A stretch of DNA of 64,000 bases. Origin: Micromonospora radicis. GTDB lineage: Bacteria > Actinomycetota > Actinomycetes > Mycobacteriales > Micromonosporaceae. Positions 53,246-63,247 of the stretch are shown here, in pieces. The stretch lies in the NCBI RefSeq assembly GCF_003583405.1, contig NZ_QXEC01000001.1, positions 310,001 through 374,000 of the forward strand, given 5' to 3'. The notes beneath the pieces are model-generated. The model did no database searches. It saw only the letters and a program-made list of their open reading frames with translations, and was not told the DNA's origin. The stretch's first letter is position 1, and each line of letters begins with the position of its first letter. The position numbers and the translations under genes are program-made.

Positions 53246-56026
53246 ATGTCGAGCCCCGCCGAGCGGTACGCCGCGGCGCGCCGCCGGGCCGCCCAGGCCT
53301 CACAGTTCCCGGCGCTGGAAGAGTTCACCGCTGACCTGGGGTTCGACCTCGACGACTTCCAGCGCGAGGCGTGTCAGGCCCTGGAGCGGGGCAGCGGTGT
53401 GCTGGTGTGCGCGCCGACCGGTGCCGGCAAGACGGTGGTCGGCGAGTTCGCCGTACACCTGGCGCTGCGCGGCACGCCGGGGCAGCCGGCGCCGACCGAC
53501 GGCACCCGGCGCAAGTGTTTCTACACCACGCCGATCAAGGCGCTGTCCAACCAGAAGTACCACGACCTGGTGGACCGCTACGGTGCCGAGCAGGTGGGGC
53601 TGCTCACCGGCGACAACGCCATCAACGGCGACGCGCCCGTGGTGGTGATGACCACCGAGGTGCTGCGCAACATGCTCTACGCCGGCTCGGCCACTCTCCA
53701 GGGCCTGGCGTACGTGGTGATGGACGAGGTGCACTACCTGGCCGACCGGTTCCGGGGCGGGGTGTGGGAAGAGGTGATCATCCACCTGCCCGCGTCGGTC
53801 ACCCTGGTGTCGTTGTCGGCGACGGTCTCCAACGCCGAGGAGTTCGCCGACTGGCTGATCACCGTGCGCGGCGAGACCACGGTGGTGGTCAGCGAGCACC
53901 GGCCGGTGCCGCTGTGGCAGCACATGCTGGTCGGCAAGCGGATGTTCGACCTGTTCCACGACGCCGCCGCCGCCCGCAAGCACGACGTGCATCCGGAGCT
54001 GCTGCGCTACACCCGGGAGACGATGCGCCGCCTCGACCTGGGTGAGGGGCGTTCGGCCGGGCCCGGCGGCGGGCGTCGCGGACCGCGCTGGCGCGGTCCG
54101 ATGCGGCCCGACATCGTCGAGCGGTTGGACCGCGAGGGGCTGCTGCCGGCGATCCTGTTCATCTTCAGCCGGGCCGGCTGCGCCGCCGCGGTGCAGCAGT
54201 GCCTGGCCGCCGGGCTGCGGCTCACCTCGCCCGAGGAGCGGGCCGAGATCCGCCGGGTGGTGGAGTCCCGGATCACCGCCATTCCGGGTGAGGACCTGTC
54301 GGTGCTCGGCTACTGGGAGTGGCTCGACGGCCTGGAGCGTGGGCTGGCGTCGCACCACGCCGGGATGCTGCCGGCGTTCAAGGAGGTCGTCGAGGAGCTG
54401 TTCGTCCGGGGGCTGGTCAAGGCGGTCTTCGCCACCGAGACCCTGGCGCTGGGCATCAACATGCCGGCCCGCTGCGTGGTGCTGGAACGACTGGTCAAGT
54501 ACAACGGCGAGGCGCATGTCGACCTGACACCGGGGGAGTACACGCAGCTCACCGGGCGGGCCGGGCGCCGGGGCATCGACGTGGAGGGGCACGCCGTGGT
54601 GGTGTGGTCCCCGGAGACCGACCCCCGGCACGTGGCCGGTCTCGCCTCCACCCGCACGTATCCGCTGCGGTCCAGCTTCCGACCGTCGTACAACATGGCG
54701 GTGAACCTGGTCGGCAGCGTCGGCGCGGAGCCGGCCCGGGCGTTGCTGGAGTCCTCGTTCGCGCAGTTCCAGGCGGACCGGTCGGTGGTCGGGCTGGCCC
54801 GGCAGGTGCAGCGCAACGACGAGACCATCGAGGCGTACGGAGTGGAGGCGGAGTGCCACCACGGCGACTTCGACGAGTACTTCGCGCTGCGGGTGGCCAT
54901 CGCCGACCGGGAACGGGCCATCGCCCGACAGGGGCAGAGCCAGCGCCGGGCGGCGGCGGTGACGGCGCTGGAACGCCTGCGCGTCGGTGACGTGATCCGG
55001 GTGCCCTCCGGGCGGCGGGCCGGTCTGGCCGTCGTGCTCGACCCGGCCGCCGGTGGGTTCAGCGAGCCCCGCCCGCTGGTGCTGACCCAGGACCGCTGGG
55101 CCGGGCGGGTCAGTCCCGCCGACTTCACCACGCCCGCCGAGGTGCTGGCCCGGATCCGGGTGCCGAAGCACTTCAACCACCGTAACCCCGCCGCCCGGCG
55201 GGACCTGGCGGCGCAGGTCAGCGGCACCGGCCTGGACCGGCACAGCCGTCGGGGCGCCCGGGGCCGGCAGTCGGGGGAGGACCACCAGGTCACCCAGCTG
55301 CGCGCCGAACTCCGGCGCCACCCGTGCCACGCCTGCCCGGAACGGGAGGAGCACGCCCGGTGGGCCGAGCGCCGTCGGCGGCTGGAGCGGGACACCGAGG
55401 AACTGCGTCAGCGGGTGGCCGGTCGGACGGGTTCGCTGGCGCGGACCTTCGACCGGATCGTCGCGCTGCTCACCTCCCGGGGGTACCTCACCGCCGAGGC
55501 GGAGGTGACCGACGCCGGACGGATGCTCGCCCGGATCTGGACGGAGGCCGACCTACTCGTCGCGGAGTGCCTGCGCCGGGGGGTCTGGGACGGACTGTCG
55601 CCAGCCGAGTTGGCCGCGGCGGTCTCCGTGGTGGTCTTCGAGGCCCGCCGCGACGTCGACGAGCGCGCCTCGTTGCCACGCGGTCCGGTGGCCGAGGCGG
55701 TCGAGGCGACCCTGAAGCTGTGGGGCGAGATCGAGGCCGACGAGGCGGCGCGCGGGCTGACCGTCACCCGGGAGCCGGATCTGGGCTTCGCGTGGCCGAT
55801 CTACCGTTGGGCCCGGGGCGAAGCGTTGGCGAAGGTGCTGGCCAGTGGGCATGAACTCGACGGTGAGATGCCGGCCGGCGACTTCGTCCGGTGGGCCCGC
55901 CAGGTGGTCGACCTGCTGGGTCAGTTGGCCGACTCCGGTGGTGCCTCGGCCGAGCTGCGGGCCACCGCACGGCAGGCGATCGGAGTGGTCAACCGGGGTG
56001 TGCTCGCCTACCATGCGCCCGCCTGA
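53246..56026 (+). CDS. helY: Ski2-like DEAD/DEAH-box helicase HelY
   Basis: 926 residues. DDFQREACQALERG (Q-motif region), Walker A CAPTGAGKTVV, DEVH box in VVMDEVHYLADRFRGGVWEE, SATVSNAEEF (motif III), and GRAGRRGID (motif VI) identify a superfamily 2 Ski2-type helicase. The C-terminal half contains DSHCT-like alpha-helical sequence and CHACPEREEHARWAER. The gene follows tatC in mycobacteria (helY); here a lipid kinase and a HAD hydrolase lie between. RNA is the likely substrate, though DNA is not excluded. Confidence 0.94.
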   Translation: MSSPAERYAAARRRAAQASQFPALEEFTADLGFDLDDFQREACQALERGSGVLVCAPTGAGKTVVGEFAVHLALRGTPGQPAPTDGTRRKCFYTTPIKALSNQKYHDLVDRYGAEQVGLLTGDNAINGDAPVVVMTTEVLRNMLYAGSATLQGLAYVVMDEVHYLADRFRGGVWEEVIIHLPASVTLVSLSATVSNAEEFADWLITVRGETTVVVSEHRPVPLWQHMLVGKRMFDLFHDAAAARKHDVHPELLRYTRETMRRLDLGEGRSAGPGGGRRGPRWRGPMRPDIVERLDREGLLPAILFIFSRAGCAAAVQQCLAAGLRLTSPEERAEIRRVVESRITAIPGEDLSVLGYWEWLDGLERGLASHHAGMLPAFKEVVEELFVRGLVKAVFATETLALGINMPARCVVLERLVKYNGEAHVDLTPGEYTQLTGRAGRRGIDVEGHAVVVWSPETDPRHVAGLASTRTYPLRSSFRPSYNMAVNLVGSVGAEPARALLESSFAQFQADRSVVGLARQVQRNDETIEAYGVEAECHHGDFDEYFALRVAIADRERAIARQGQSQRRAAAVTALERLRVGDVIRVPSGRRAGLAVVLDPAAGGFSEPRPLVLTQDRWAGRVSPADFTTPAEVLARIRVPKHFNHRNPAARRDLAAQVSGTGLDRHSRRGARGRQSGEDHQVTQLRAELRRHPCHACPEREEHARWAERRRRLERDTEELRQRVAGRTGSLARTFDRIVALLTSRGYLTAEAEVTDAGRMLARIWTEADLLVAECLRRGVWDGLSPAELAAAVSVVVFEARRDVDERASLPRGPVAEAVEATLKLWGEIEADEAARGLTVTREPDLGFAWPIYRWARGEALAKVLASGHELDGEMPAGDFVRWARQVVDLLGQLADSGGASAELRATARQAIGVVNRGVLAYHAPA

Positions 56027-56191
56027 GCATTACCCAGAGTGATCACCGGGCGGTCGAATCGACGCAGCTCTGCGTCATCGTGAGGGCACCGAAAGCAGTG
56101 TCCGGTGATCCTATTGTGCCTGGTAGGGCGTTCCCCGATCATGTTACCGGCGCGTCAGCTGCGTGCCGGCACAGCTCTGGGGGGAGCCACC

Positions 56192-57079
56192 TTGGCAGAA
56201 ATCAATCACTTTGAGTACGGATGGATCACACCGGCGCTCAGCTATGCGTTGTCGGTGCTCGGTTCCATCCTCGGCCTGGTCTGCGCCAGCCGGATCCGTA
56301 CCGCGCCCAGCGCCGGTCAGCGGGCCTGGTGGGGGGTGCTCGCGGCCTGGGCGTTGGGCGGCACCGCGATCTGGACCATGCACTTCATGGCCATGCTCGG
56401 CTTCGCCGTCACCGGCTCCCGGATCCGGTACGACGTGCCGGTCACCGTCGCCAGCGCGTTGATCGCGGTGGTGGCGGTCGGCATCGGGTTGGCCATCGTG
56501 GGGACCGGCCGACTCTCGGTGGTACGCGTCCTCGTCGGGGGCCTGTTCACCGGCGCCGGGGTGGCGGCGATGCACTACACGGGCATGGCCGCGATGCGGA
56601 TGGACGGGCGGCTGGGCTACGACCAGGTGCGGGTGGCGCTCTCCGTGCTGATCGCCGTGGTCGCCGCCACCGTCGCGCTCTGGCTCGCGATGACCGTCCG
56701 CCGGGGGCTGGCGATCTTCGCCTCGGCGCTGGTGATGGGCGTGGCGGTCAACGGCATGCACTTCACCGGGATGAGTGCCCTCTCGGTGCACCTGCACGAA
56801 CGACAGGGCGACGTCACCGGTGCCGAGGTGGGCACGCTGCTGATCCCGATCGTACTGCTGGTGATCTTCGGTGTGGTGGGGCTGATCTACGCGCTGCTCG
56901 CCGCGCCCACCGACGACGACCTCGCCGCGGCGGCGTACCTGGGCACCCGGCAGGTCCGGCCGGCGGCGGCGGAGCCGGCCGCGGTCGACGTCCCCGATCC
57001 GGTGGGGCTGCGCGCCCGCTCCACCCTGGCCCGACCGGGCGCGCAGTTCCCGTCCCGGCGGGACCACCCTCCGCGCTGA
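56192..57079 (+). CDS. MHYT-domain membrane sensor protein
   Basis: 295 residues with seven membrane helices and three MHYT repeats: MHFM at 63-66, MHYT at 127-130 and MHFT at 189-192. Their Met and His residues are thought to bind copper and sense oxygen, CO or NO. No output domain (GGDEF, EAL or kinase) is attached, and the C-terminal 60 residues are Ala/Pro/Arg-rich. The TTG at 56192 is chosen because GGGGGGAG lies 6-13 nt upstream and the ATG at 56105 has none. The first codons are unusually A/T-rich. Confidence 0.88.
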   Translation: MAEINHFEYGWITPALSYALSVLGSILGLVCASRIRTAPSAGQRAWWGVLAAWALGGTAIWTMHFMAMLGFAVTGSRIRYDVPVTVASALIAVVAVGIGLAIVGTGRLSVVRVLVGGLFTGAGVAAMHYTGMAAMRMDGRLGYDQVRVALSVLIAVVAATVALWLAMTVRRGLAIFASALVMGVAVNGMHFTGMSALSVHLHERQGDVTGAEVGTLLIPIVLLVIFGVVGLIYALLAAPTDDDLAAAAYLGTRQVRPAAAEPAAVDVPDPVGLRARSTLARPGAQFPSRRDHPPR

Positions 57080-57101
57080 CCCACGCGGTGCCGGCCGGGC
57101 C

Positions 57102-57139
57102 GGTCGTGGCCCCGAGCGACGTCGGTCGGGGCCACGACC
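57102..57139. terminator. Terminator between the MHYT gene and the chitinase remnant
   Basis: A perfect 14-bp inverted repeat (57102-57115 / 57126-57139) with a 10-nt loop. Confidence 0.85.
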
Positions 57140-57142
57140 CGG

Positions 57143-57508
57143 TCAGGACAGGGCCCTCAGGTACGGCCCGTGGTTGCGGCTGAACTCCCACTGGTAGTAG
57201 CGGTCCCAGTTGATCGACCAGGTCATCAGCCCGCGGAAGTCGGGGTTGGTGCCGCTGCGCGGGGTGTAGCCGCCGCAGCCCTCTCCTCGGACCAGGCAGG
57301 TGACCGCCGACTGGACACCGGCCGGGGCGAGGTAGCCGTTACCGGCGCTGACCGAGGACGGTGCGCCGAAGGCGACCTGGTCCGCCCGCAGGGCGGGGAA
57401 GCGGCGATCCGGGTTGCCGGCGACCGGGAAGCCGGCGAGCAGCATGTCGGTCATCGCGGCGTGGAACTCGGCGCTGCCCATGCCGTGGTACTGGTTGTCC
57501 AACCCCAT
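57143..57508 (-). pseudogene. C-terminal remnant of a GH18 chitinase
   Basis: The 121 in-frame residues match the end of secreted family-18 chitinases: DNQYHGMGSAEFHAAMTDML, LRADQVAFGAPSSVSAGNGY, and the closing RGLMTWSINWDRYYQWEFSR with the substrate-binding Trp. The N-terminal two thirds, including the signal peptide and the catalytic DxxDxDxE, are absent; upstream sequence is occupied by the start of the antitoxin gene. No ribosome binding site precedes the ATG. It is a truncated relic rather than a working enzyme. Confidence 0.82.
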
Positions 57509-57567
57509 GCGGCCGTCCCGGCCGGACGGTCGCGGAAAGTGTCGTACCCGACACCGAAGATGTATCC

Positions 57568-57978
57568 ATGGCTGTCCCTGCGCTCACCCCACGCGACCTC
57601 CCGCCGCGCTCGCTGCCACTGCGCGAGGCGCGCACCAGACTGAGTCAGCTCGTCGCGATGGCGGAGCTGACCGACACCGTCACCGTGGTCACCCGCGACG
57701 GCGACCCTCGACCCGTCGCGGCGATCGTGCCGGTCGCCGCGGTCCGCACCGCCGCACAGGTCCGCGCCGACGCCGACCGGCTGGCCGAGGTCACCGCCGG
57801 CTGGGCACGGCGCCTCGAGGCACTGCGCGAGCAGACCGGCCGCCGGCACGCCGCCGAGCTGCGGGCGATCCGGGCGGCGCTCGCCGAGGCGTGGACGGAG
57901 CTGGAGCGACGGGCCGCGCCGGGTGATCCCGCGCTGGCCCGACTGCGCGCCGCCCACGCCGACCGCCTGGCCGGCTGA
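57568..57978 (+). CDS. Phd/YefM-like antitoxin without adjacent toxin
   Basis: 136 residues. The N-terminal half, LPLREARTRLSQLVAMAELT followed by VTVVTRDGDPRPVAAIVPV, is the DNA-binding Phd/YefM fold. The C-terminal half (about 70-136) is one long charged helix (AQVRADADRLAEVTAGWARR, ELRAIRAALAEAWTELERR), where toxins are usually bound. No Doc, RelE or PIN gene lies nearby. It starts 60 nt from the chitinase remnant on the opposite strand. A weak GAAGAT hexamer lies 6 nt before the ATG. Confidence 0.78.
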   Translation: MAVPALTPRDLPPRSLPLREARTRLSQLVAMAELTDTVTVVTRDGDPRPVAAIVPVAAVRTAAQVRADADRLAEVTAGWARRLEALREQTGRRHAAELRAIRAALAEAWTELERRAAPGDPALARLRAAHADRLAG

Positions 57979-58086
57979 CCACACCCCGCCGCGGCGGCCC
58001 GGGTCACGCTTGGGCAACTGTGCGTCGCCCGGTGGCCTCGGTCGGCCACAATGGAGCGCCACGATCAGCCGGTTACGGGGGTGACG

Positions 58087-59232
58087 ATGAGCGAGTTGGA
58101 TTCGCCCGCCGCGGGTCCGCCGGCCGGGCGACCGGATGGCCCGGGTGTGCCGGATGGCCCGGGTGCGTCGGCGCGGGTGCGCCGGCTCCGCCTGGCCGCC
58201 CTGATCCTCCTGCTGGTGGTGGCCGTGGTGGCGATCGTGCGGGCGGTCAGCGTGGCCGGCCCGCCCAGCCGCGCCCAGTTGCGGGAGCAAGCCGGACTGA
58301 CCGGCAAGCAGGAACTGCTCATCGGGGTCAAGGACGACCAGCCCAGGGTGTCGCAGCTGCTGGAGGGCGGCACGTTCGCGGGCTTCGACATCGAGATCGC
58401 ATACCTGATCGCGGAGGATCTCGGTTTCGAGGCGGCCCGGGTGAAGTTCCTGCCCATCGAGAGTGAGGATCGGGCCCGCCGCCAGGCGCGCACCCCCGAC
58501 GGACGCTTCGTCACCGTCGACCTGGTCGTCGCCTCGTACAGCATCACCGCGAAGCGCCGCGAGCAGGGCGTGATCTTCTCGGCGCCCTACCTGCAGACCG
58601 AACAGTCGGTGGTCACCCTGAAGTCCGGCGGCCTGCGGCCGACCACCTTCGCCGATCTCGCCGGCAAGAAGGTCTGCACGCTGGCGACCTCGACCGCCGA
58701 GCAGAACCTGACCGCGGCCGGGGCGCAGGCCCACGGCCGCAACCGGATCAGCCAGTGCATCCAGGAGCTGTACGACGGCGAGATCGACGCGGTCACCACG
58801 GACGCGGCGATCCTGGCCGGCTTCGTGGCGCCGCCGCCGGTCGGCGACCTACCGCCGATGACCAAGCTGACGAACCCGAAGCCGTTGCACCACGCCGACA
58901 TCGGTGCCGACGGTGACGAACTCTGGGGCGTGAACACCGGCCCCGACCCGGCAATGCGTGACCTGGTCAACCTCTCCCTGGAAGAGGCGCGGACCGGTCG
59001 CAACGGCAAACGGTGGCAGGCAGCCTTCGACAAGTACTTCGGCCACGCGCAGCAGTACAACGTCGATCAGCAGGTCGCGGTGGATCGGCAACCGCCGCCG
59101 GCGCCATCGGACAAGGTGGAGGTGCGGCGTTGGCCGTGGGAGAGGTTCGCGCTGCCCGACCCGAACCGGCCCCGGCCGGCCCCGTCGCCCGGCGCCGCTC
59201 GGGTGCGCGCCAGACGCAACAGTGGCTGCTGA
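58087..59232 (+). CDS. Membrane-anchored family-3 solute-binding protein
   Basis: 381 residues. A Pro/Gly-rich cytoplasmic N-terminus is followed by one membrane helix (about 35-53, LRLAALILLLVVAVVAIVRA) and a type-3 periplasmic-binding domain. The latter has LLIGVKDDQPRVSQLLEGGT, FAGFDIEIAYLIAEDLGFEA, VASYSITAKRREQGVIFSAP and the hinge GKKVCTLATST, like GlnH/GluB amino-acid binders. No ABC permease or ATPase is nearby. GGGGGTG lies before the ATG at 58087; 58051 would add 12 residues. Overlap with the next gene suggests joint function, possibly sensing. Confidence 0.85.
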   Translation: MSELDSPAAGPPAGRPDGPGVPDGPGASARVRRLRLAALILLLVVAVVAIVRAVSVAGPPSRAQLREQAGLTGKQELLIGVKDDQPRVSQLLEGGTFAGFDIEIAYLIAEDLGFEAARVKFLPIESEDRARRQARTPDGRFVTVDLVVASYSITAKRREQGVIFSAPYLQTEQSVVTLKSGGLRPTTFADLAGKKVCTLATSTAEQNLTAAGAQAHGRNRISQCIQELYDGEIDAVTTDAAILAGFVAPPPVGDLPPMTKLTNPKPLHHADIGADGDELWGVNTGPDPAMRDLVNLSLEEARTGRNGKRWQAAFDKYFGHAQQYNVDQQVAVDRQPPPAPSDKVEVRRWPWERFALPDPNRPRPAPSPGAARVRARRNSGC

Positions 59233-60206
59233 CCCTGCTGCCGGCCTTCCCGGTGCTGCTGCTGGTGCTGCGGCTGTGGCGGCTCAGCCGGCAGGACATG
59301 TCCACGATGCTGCTGCTCGTGCAGTACGTCAGCCCGCTGGGGTTGCTCAGCGCCCTGCTCATCGCCCTGGTCTGGGTGGTGCCGCTGGTGGTGCTGGTGC
59401 CCGTGGTGCTCGGCCGGCTGTGGCAGGTCAGCGCACCGGACCGGTTCGACGCGGAGCGTTCGCTGCTCGCCTACGCCGCCGCGCGTACGCCGGGCTGGGT
59501 CCTGGTCGTGTCGGCCGCCCTCGCCGCCCTCACCTGGCAGCTGCGGTTCCTGCCGACCCTGGTGATGTTGCTGGTGTGGCTGGTCGCCCTGCAGTCCCGT
59601 GCCCGGTTCCCGGACCGGCCGCGCCTGCTGCTGGCCACCGGCGTGATCCTGCCGATCGTCGTGGCCGCGGCCGGCTACACCTGGCTCGCCCCGGCCATCC
59701 GGACCGCCGTGGAGCACGGCGAGCTGGGCACCGCGCTGCTGCTGGCGCTGCCGCCGGCCGGTGCGCTGGTGCTGACCGGGCCGGTGCCGTCGCGGCCGGC
59801 CCCGGCGTTGACCCGGGCGGTCGTCTACACCGCCGGTGCCCTGATGCCGTTGGTGACCGGGGTGGTGTTCCTGCGGGTGCCGCTGCTGCCGGCGGTGGCC
59901 GTCGAGGTCGGCGAGGCGCAGACCGAGGAGGTGGTACTGGGCGAGGCGGTGACGGTGACCGACCGGATGACCCTCGTGCTGAGTCGCTCCGGTGAGGTCC
60001 GTTTCCTGCCCAACGACCACGTCCAGGCGCAGGTGCTCTGCCCCGACGCGGACCGGGTGCCGAACAGTCGGGTGGATGTGGCCGGGTGGCCGGTGGAGGA
60101 CACCGCCCTGGAGTGGCTGCTGCCGCGCCGCCCCGTCGGCCCGCCGGATCCGCGCTGCACGGGCCTGGTGCCGGGCTATCCGGCGTCGACCTCAGTCGGG
60201 TCGTGA
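59130..60206 (+). CDS. Uncharacterised polytopic membrane protein coupled to the solute-binding protein
   Basis: About 358 residues; six or more membrane segments ([89 protein letters not shown]). A C-terminal soluble part of about 90 residues ([29 protein letters not shown]) follows. No family was recognised. Start TTG 59130 or GTG 59136: GGTGGAGG lies 7 nt before the TTG, inside the upstream gene (103-nt overlap). The 3' end overlaps smpB by 15 nt on the other strand. Confidence 0.7.
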   Translation: MAVGEVRAARPEPAPAGPVARRRSGARQTQQWLLTLLPAFPVLLLVLRLWRLSRQDMSTMLLLVQYVSPLGLLSALLIALVWVVPLVVLVPVVLGRLWQVSAPDRFDAERSLLAYAAARTPGWVLVVSAALAALTWQLRFLPTLVMLLVWLVALQSRARFPDRPRLLLATGVILPIVVAAAGYTWLAPAIRTAVEHGELGTALLLALPPAGALVLTGPVPSRPAPALTRAVVYTAGALMPLVTGVVFLRVPLLPAVAVEVGEAQTEEVVLGEAVTVTDRMTLVLSRSGEVRFLPNDHVQAQVLCPDADRVPNSRVDVAGWPVEDTALEWLLPRRPVGPPDPRCTGLVPGYPASTSVGS

Positions 60207-60683
60207 CCTGCCCTTGAGGCGGCGGCCGAGCTCCCGGGCGATCTCCCGGTCCGCGTCGCGGGCGGCGAGTGCCTGCCGCTTGTCGTACGACCGGCGGCCC
60301 TTCGCCACGGCCAGTTCGACCTTGGCCCAGCCGCCGGAGAAGTACATCGACAGCGGTACCAGGGTGAATCCACCCTCCCGGATCTGGGCCAGGATCCGGC
60401 CGATCTCCACCCGGCGCAGCAACAGCTTGCGGGTCCGGCGGGGGGCGTGGTTGGTCCAGGTGCCGTAGCCGTACTCGGCGATGTGCAGGCCGTACAGCAT
60501 GATCTCCCCGTCGCGTTCGTGGGCGAAGGCGTCCACCAACGAGACGCGGCCGGCCCGCAACGACTTGACCTCGGTACCGGCCAGCACGATGCCGGCCTCG
60601 TAGGTCTTGAGGATCGTGTAGTCGTGCCGGGCCTTGCGGTTGGACGCGACAAGCGTCCGCTCGCCGTCGCGGGAGGTGCTCAC
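60192..60683 (-). CDS. smpB: SsrA-binding protein SmpB
   Basis: 163 residues; binds tmRNA and brings it to stalled ribosomes in trans-translation. [39 protein letters not shown], and [15 protein letters not shown] form the OB-fold core. The conserved C-terminal helix region is [20 protein letters not shown]. The ssrA gene is not nearby. GTG at 60683 with TATCCT 6 nt upstream; no Shine-Dalgarno. Stop overlaps the convergent membrane-protein gene. Confidence 0.97.
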   Translation of the reverse strand: MSTSRDGERTLVASNRKARHDYTILKTYEAGIVLAGTEVKSLRAGRVSLVDAFAHERDGEIMLYGLHIAEYGYGTWTNHAPRRTRKLLLRRVEIGRILAQIREGGFTLVPLSMYFSGGWAKVELAVAKGRRSYDKRQALAARDADREIARELGRRLKGRSRPD

Positions 60684-60689
60684 CGGCGA

Positions 60690-60695
60690 AGGATA
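60690..60695 (-). promoter_or_regulatory. -10 hexamer of smpB (leaderless)
   Basis: TATCCT, 6 nt before the GTG at 60683. Confidence 0.5.
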
Positions 60696-60721
60696 GCCGC
60701 TGCCCGGGCCCTCGGCGCCGG

Positions 60722-63028
60722 TCAGCGCCGCCGGTGCCGGGCCCGCAGCTTGCCCACCAGTTCGGTCATCGCGGCCGTGAACCGCGGGTCGGACTCGCCG
60801 GGCCAGTGCCCGATGATGGGTGGCGGAACGCTGTCGCCCGGCGGCGACACCACGTCGGCCGGATCCCGCAGCCGCCGGTCGACGGTGCCCGGCGGGCCGG
60901 ACCGGATCGGTTGCCGCCCCGGTCGGTGCGGCGAGAACACCCAGCCACCGATCGGGTCGGTGTCCCGCCAAAGGTTCACCCACCGCCAGTTCACCCGATC
61001 ACCCACCTCGCACAGCACCTCGTCGTCGACGTACGCGGGAAAGAGCCGTCCGTAGAGCCGGCGCAGCGGTGACCCGTACGTCAGCAGGGCCAGTTGGCCG
61101 CACACCTGGTGCGGCAGTTGCAACACGGTGGCGGCGAGCAGTACGGCGCCGTGGCTGTGGCCGGTCAGCAGCACGCCGTGTCCCTGTTCGGTGAGGTAGG
61201 TGATCCGCCGGCTGAGTTCCGGTACCGCCCGTTCCGCGTAGCACGGCGGCGCGAACGGGTGCGCCGCCCGGGGCCAGAACGTGCCCAGGTCCCACACCAC
61301 CCCGACGTAGCGCCGGAACTCGGCGGTGCGGTAGGCGAAGATGCCGCCGACGAGCAGGCCGAGGACCACCACCGCGATGAGGAGGCTGCCCACCTGGATG
61401 CCGAAGTTCGTCGCCGCCTCCGGTATCCCGGTGAGGCGTTGTACGACCACGCCGGGGGAGAGCTCCTGCATGCCGAGCAGGATGGTGGGCATGCCCGCGC
61501 CCACCGTGCAGGCGTAGACCACCGCGAGCAGCTCCAGGCGTTCGGTGAACCGGGCCCGGGCGATCGTCCGTTCGACCTGGTACAACCGGTGCCGGGCCGC
61601 GGGTGGGGCGTCGGGGAAGTCGCGGGCCACGGTCGCCCGGGCGGTTCGCATCCGGGCGGGGCGGCTGGCCAGGGTCACCACGATCGCCGTCAGCAGTACG
61701 ATCACGGCGGCCACCAGAAAGACGAAGATCGCCCACTTGAAGCCGAGCGGCGCGCCGATGTTCCGCTCGCCGTCGGCTGCGGCACGACGGTTGAGCAGGT
61801 CGGCGACCCGGAAGACGAGGTCCGCGGAGAGGGCGACGGCCAGGCCGGTGGCGACGGCGGCGATGACCGGTGCGCCCAGGCCCTGCAACGGCCCGGCGCC
61901 GAGCCCGTCGCGGCCGAGACCGCGACGCATCTCGTCCGGGTCGAGCCGGCCGGTGGGGTCGGCGGGACCGGCGACGGTGCCCCGCAGCTGTCCCCGGCTG
62001 GCGAAGACCATGGTGCCGAGTACCAGCAGCAGGACGGCCTGGACCAGGATGACCAGTGCGCCGGTCAGGCTGTACCCCGGCAGTCCCACGCCGGGCCGCC
62101 AGGGTGTCGGGTCGATCGCGACGGCCACCAGCACCAGGACCGTCAGCAGGCAGGCGACGGTACGCACGCCGGTGCAGAGCCGGTCCACGAAGCCGTTGGA
62201 CACGGCGTCGATCCACGGGTGCACGCAGAGAAGTACGGCGCAGCTGCCGAGCAGCGCGGCGGTGCCGACGAGGAGCGCGATGCCCAGGGCTGACGGGCCC
62301 GCGGCGACCCGGGCCACCAGCAGCCCGAGACAGAGCGTGGTGAACCCGGTGGCGACGTGCAGCGAACGGAGTCGACCCACCACCGGTGCGCTGTCCCACT
62401 GGCCGACGGCGCTGAGTTGGTGTGCGGCCGAGCCGGTCGTGGTGGTGGTGTGGAAGGCGTCGAAGTTGTGGCCCGGTCGGGCACCGAGTCGCCAGACCAG
62501 ACCGAGGGCGGCGGCCGGTAGCAGGGCGCACACCGCCAGGCGCAGCCCGGTGGGCCGCCCGCCGAGCCAGGACAACCAGGGCCGCCCGGCCAGGCACGAC
62601 TCGTTCGGCAGGCAGCGCCAGGCGATGACGTCCAGGGCCACCCCCATCGCGGCGAGCACGTACAGCATGGTCAGGGTGAGTGCGAGCAGCCGGCACAGCG
62701 CCTTGAGGCAGGCGCCGGAGGCACCCCGGTGGGCCGGGCGCATCCAGATCGCGACGTTGCAGAGCATGAACGGCAGCAGGAAGACCAGCGACAGCGTGCG
62801 CACCGTGGTCCCGGAGGGCAGGTCGCTCCACCGGTACGCCTCCACGGTGATCCCGGCTGGGCCCTTGGCGTCCGGATAGCCGGGTAACGGCCGGTGGAAA
62901 CCGCCGCTGGCGTCCCCGGCGACCTGGTGGCTGTGCGGGCGGCCCAGGATCTGTTCCGCCCCGGCGCCGGAGACGCCGTGAACCCGCAGTTCGATGACGT
63001 CGTCCGACGTCTGCGGTGCACTGCTCAT
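60722..63028 (-). CDS. Large membrane protein with a C-terminal serine-hydrolase domain
   Basis: 768 residues. The N-terminus [18 protein letters not shown] has the HGV oxyanion-hole element of alpha/beta hydrolases. About nine to eleven membrane segments follow (roughly 75-580). The C-terminal domain then supplies GHSHG (623-627, nucleophile Ser625), a possible acid in [10 protein letters not shown] (689-691), and a possible His741 in GHWPG. The hydrolase fold thus seems to be split by the membrane region. Lipid or ester substrate is inferred. GGGGAGCAG precedes the ATG. It ends 38 nt before smpB. Confidence 0.75.
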   Translation of the reverse strand: MSSAPQTSDDVIELRVHGVSGAGAEQILGRPHSHQVAGDASGGFHRPLPGYPDAKGPAGITVEAYRWSDLPSGTTVRTLSLVFLLPFMLCNVAIWMRPAHRGASGACLKALCRLLALTLTMLYVLAAMGVALDVIAWRCLPNESCLAGRPWLSWLGGRPTGLRLAVCALLPAAALGLVWRLGARPGHNFDAFHTTTTTGSAAHQLSAVGQWDSAPVVGRLRSLHVATGFTTLCLGLLVARVAAGPSALGIALLVGTAALLGSCAVLLCVHPWIDAVSNGFVDRLCTGVRTVACLLTVLVLVAVAIDPTPWRPGVGLPGYSLTGALVILVQAVLLLVLGTMVFASRGQLRGTVAGPADPTGRLDPDEMRRGLGRDGLGAGPLQGLGAPVIAAVATGLAVALSADLVFRVADLLNRRAAADGERNIGAPLGFKWAIFVFLVAAVIVLLTAIVVTLASRPARMRTARATVARDFPDAPPAARHRLYQVERTIARARFTERLELLAVVYACTVGAGMPTILLGMQELSPGVVVQRLTGIPEAATNFGIQVGSLLIAVVVLGLLVGGIFAYRTAEFRRYVGVVWDLGTFWPRAAHPFAPPCYAERAVPELSRRITYLTEQGHGVLLTGHSHGAVLLAATVLQLPHQVCGQLALLTYGSPLRRLYGRLFPAYVDDEVLCEVGDRVNWRWVNLWRDTDPIGGWVFSPHRPGRQPIRSGPPGTVDRRLRDPADVVSPPGDSVPPPIIGHWPGESDPRFTAAMTELVGKLRARHRRR

Positions 63029-63246
63029 CTGCTCCCCGGAACGTGTCCACCGGCCGGGCCGGCCCCGGCCCCGGCCGGGCCGCTACCTGTCTACCGGCCC
63101 CGGCCGGACCGCTACGGCGCGGCGCCCACGACTACCCATCCCGGCGACGCTCACGCCTGCGCGGTGCGGGGGTGCCGACCCGGACGACTCGGGCGACTCG
63201 GGCGACTCGGGCGTTCGGGTGGACCGATCAACAAAGCCGGGCTTGT
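63029..63246. other. Intergenic region with GGCCCCGGCC runs and a short tandem repeat
   Basis: The 318-bp divergent gap starts with GGCCGGCCCC-type runs and carries a 9-bp unit (GACTCGGGC) about three times at 63186-63213. No gene is seen. The regulatory part lies at 63243-63275. Confidence 0.5.
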
Positions 63247-63247
63247 A

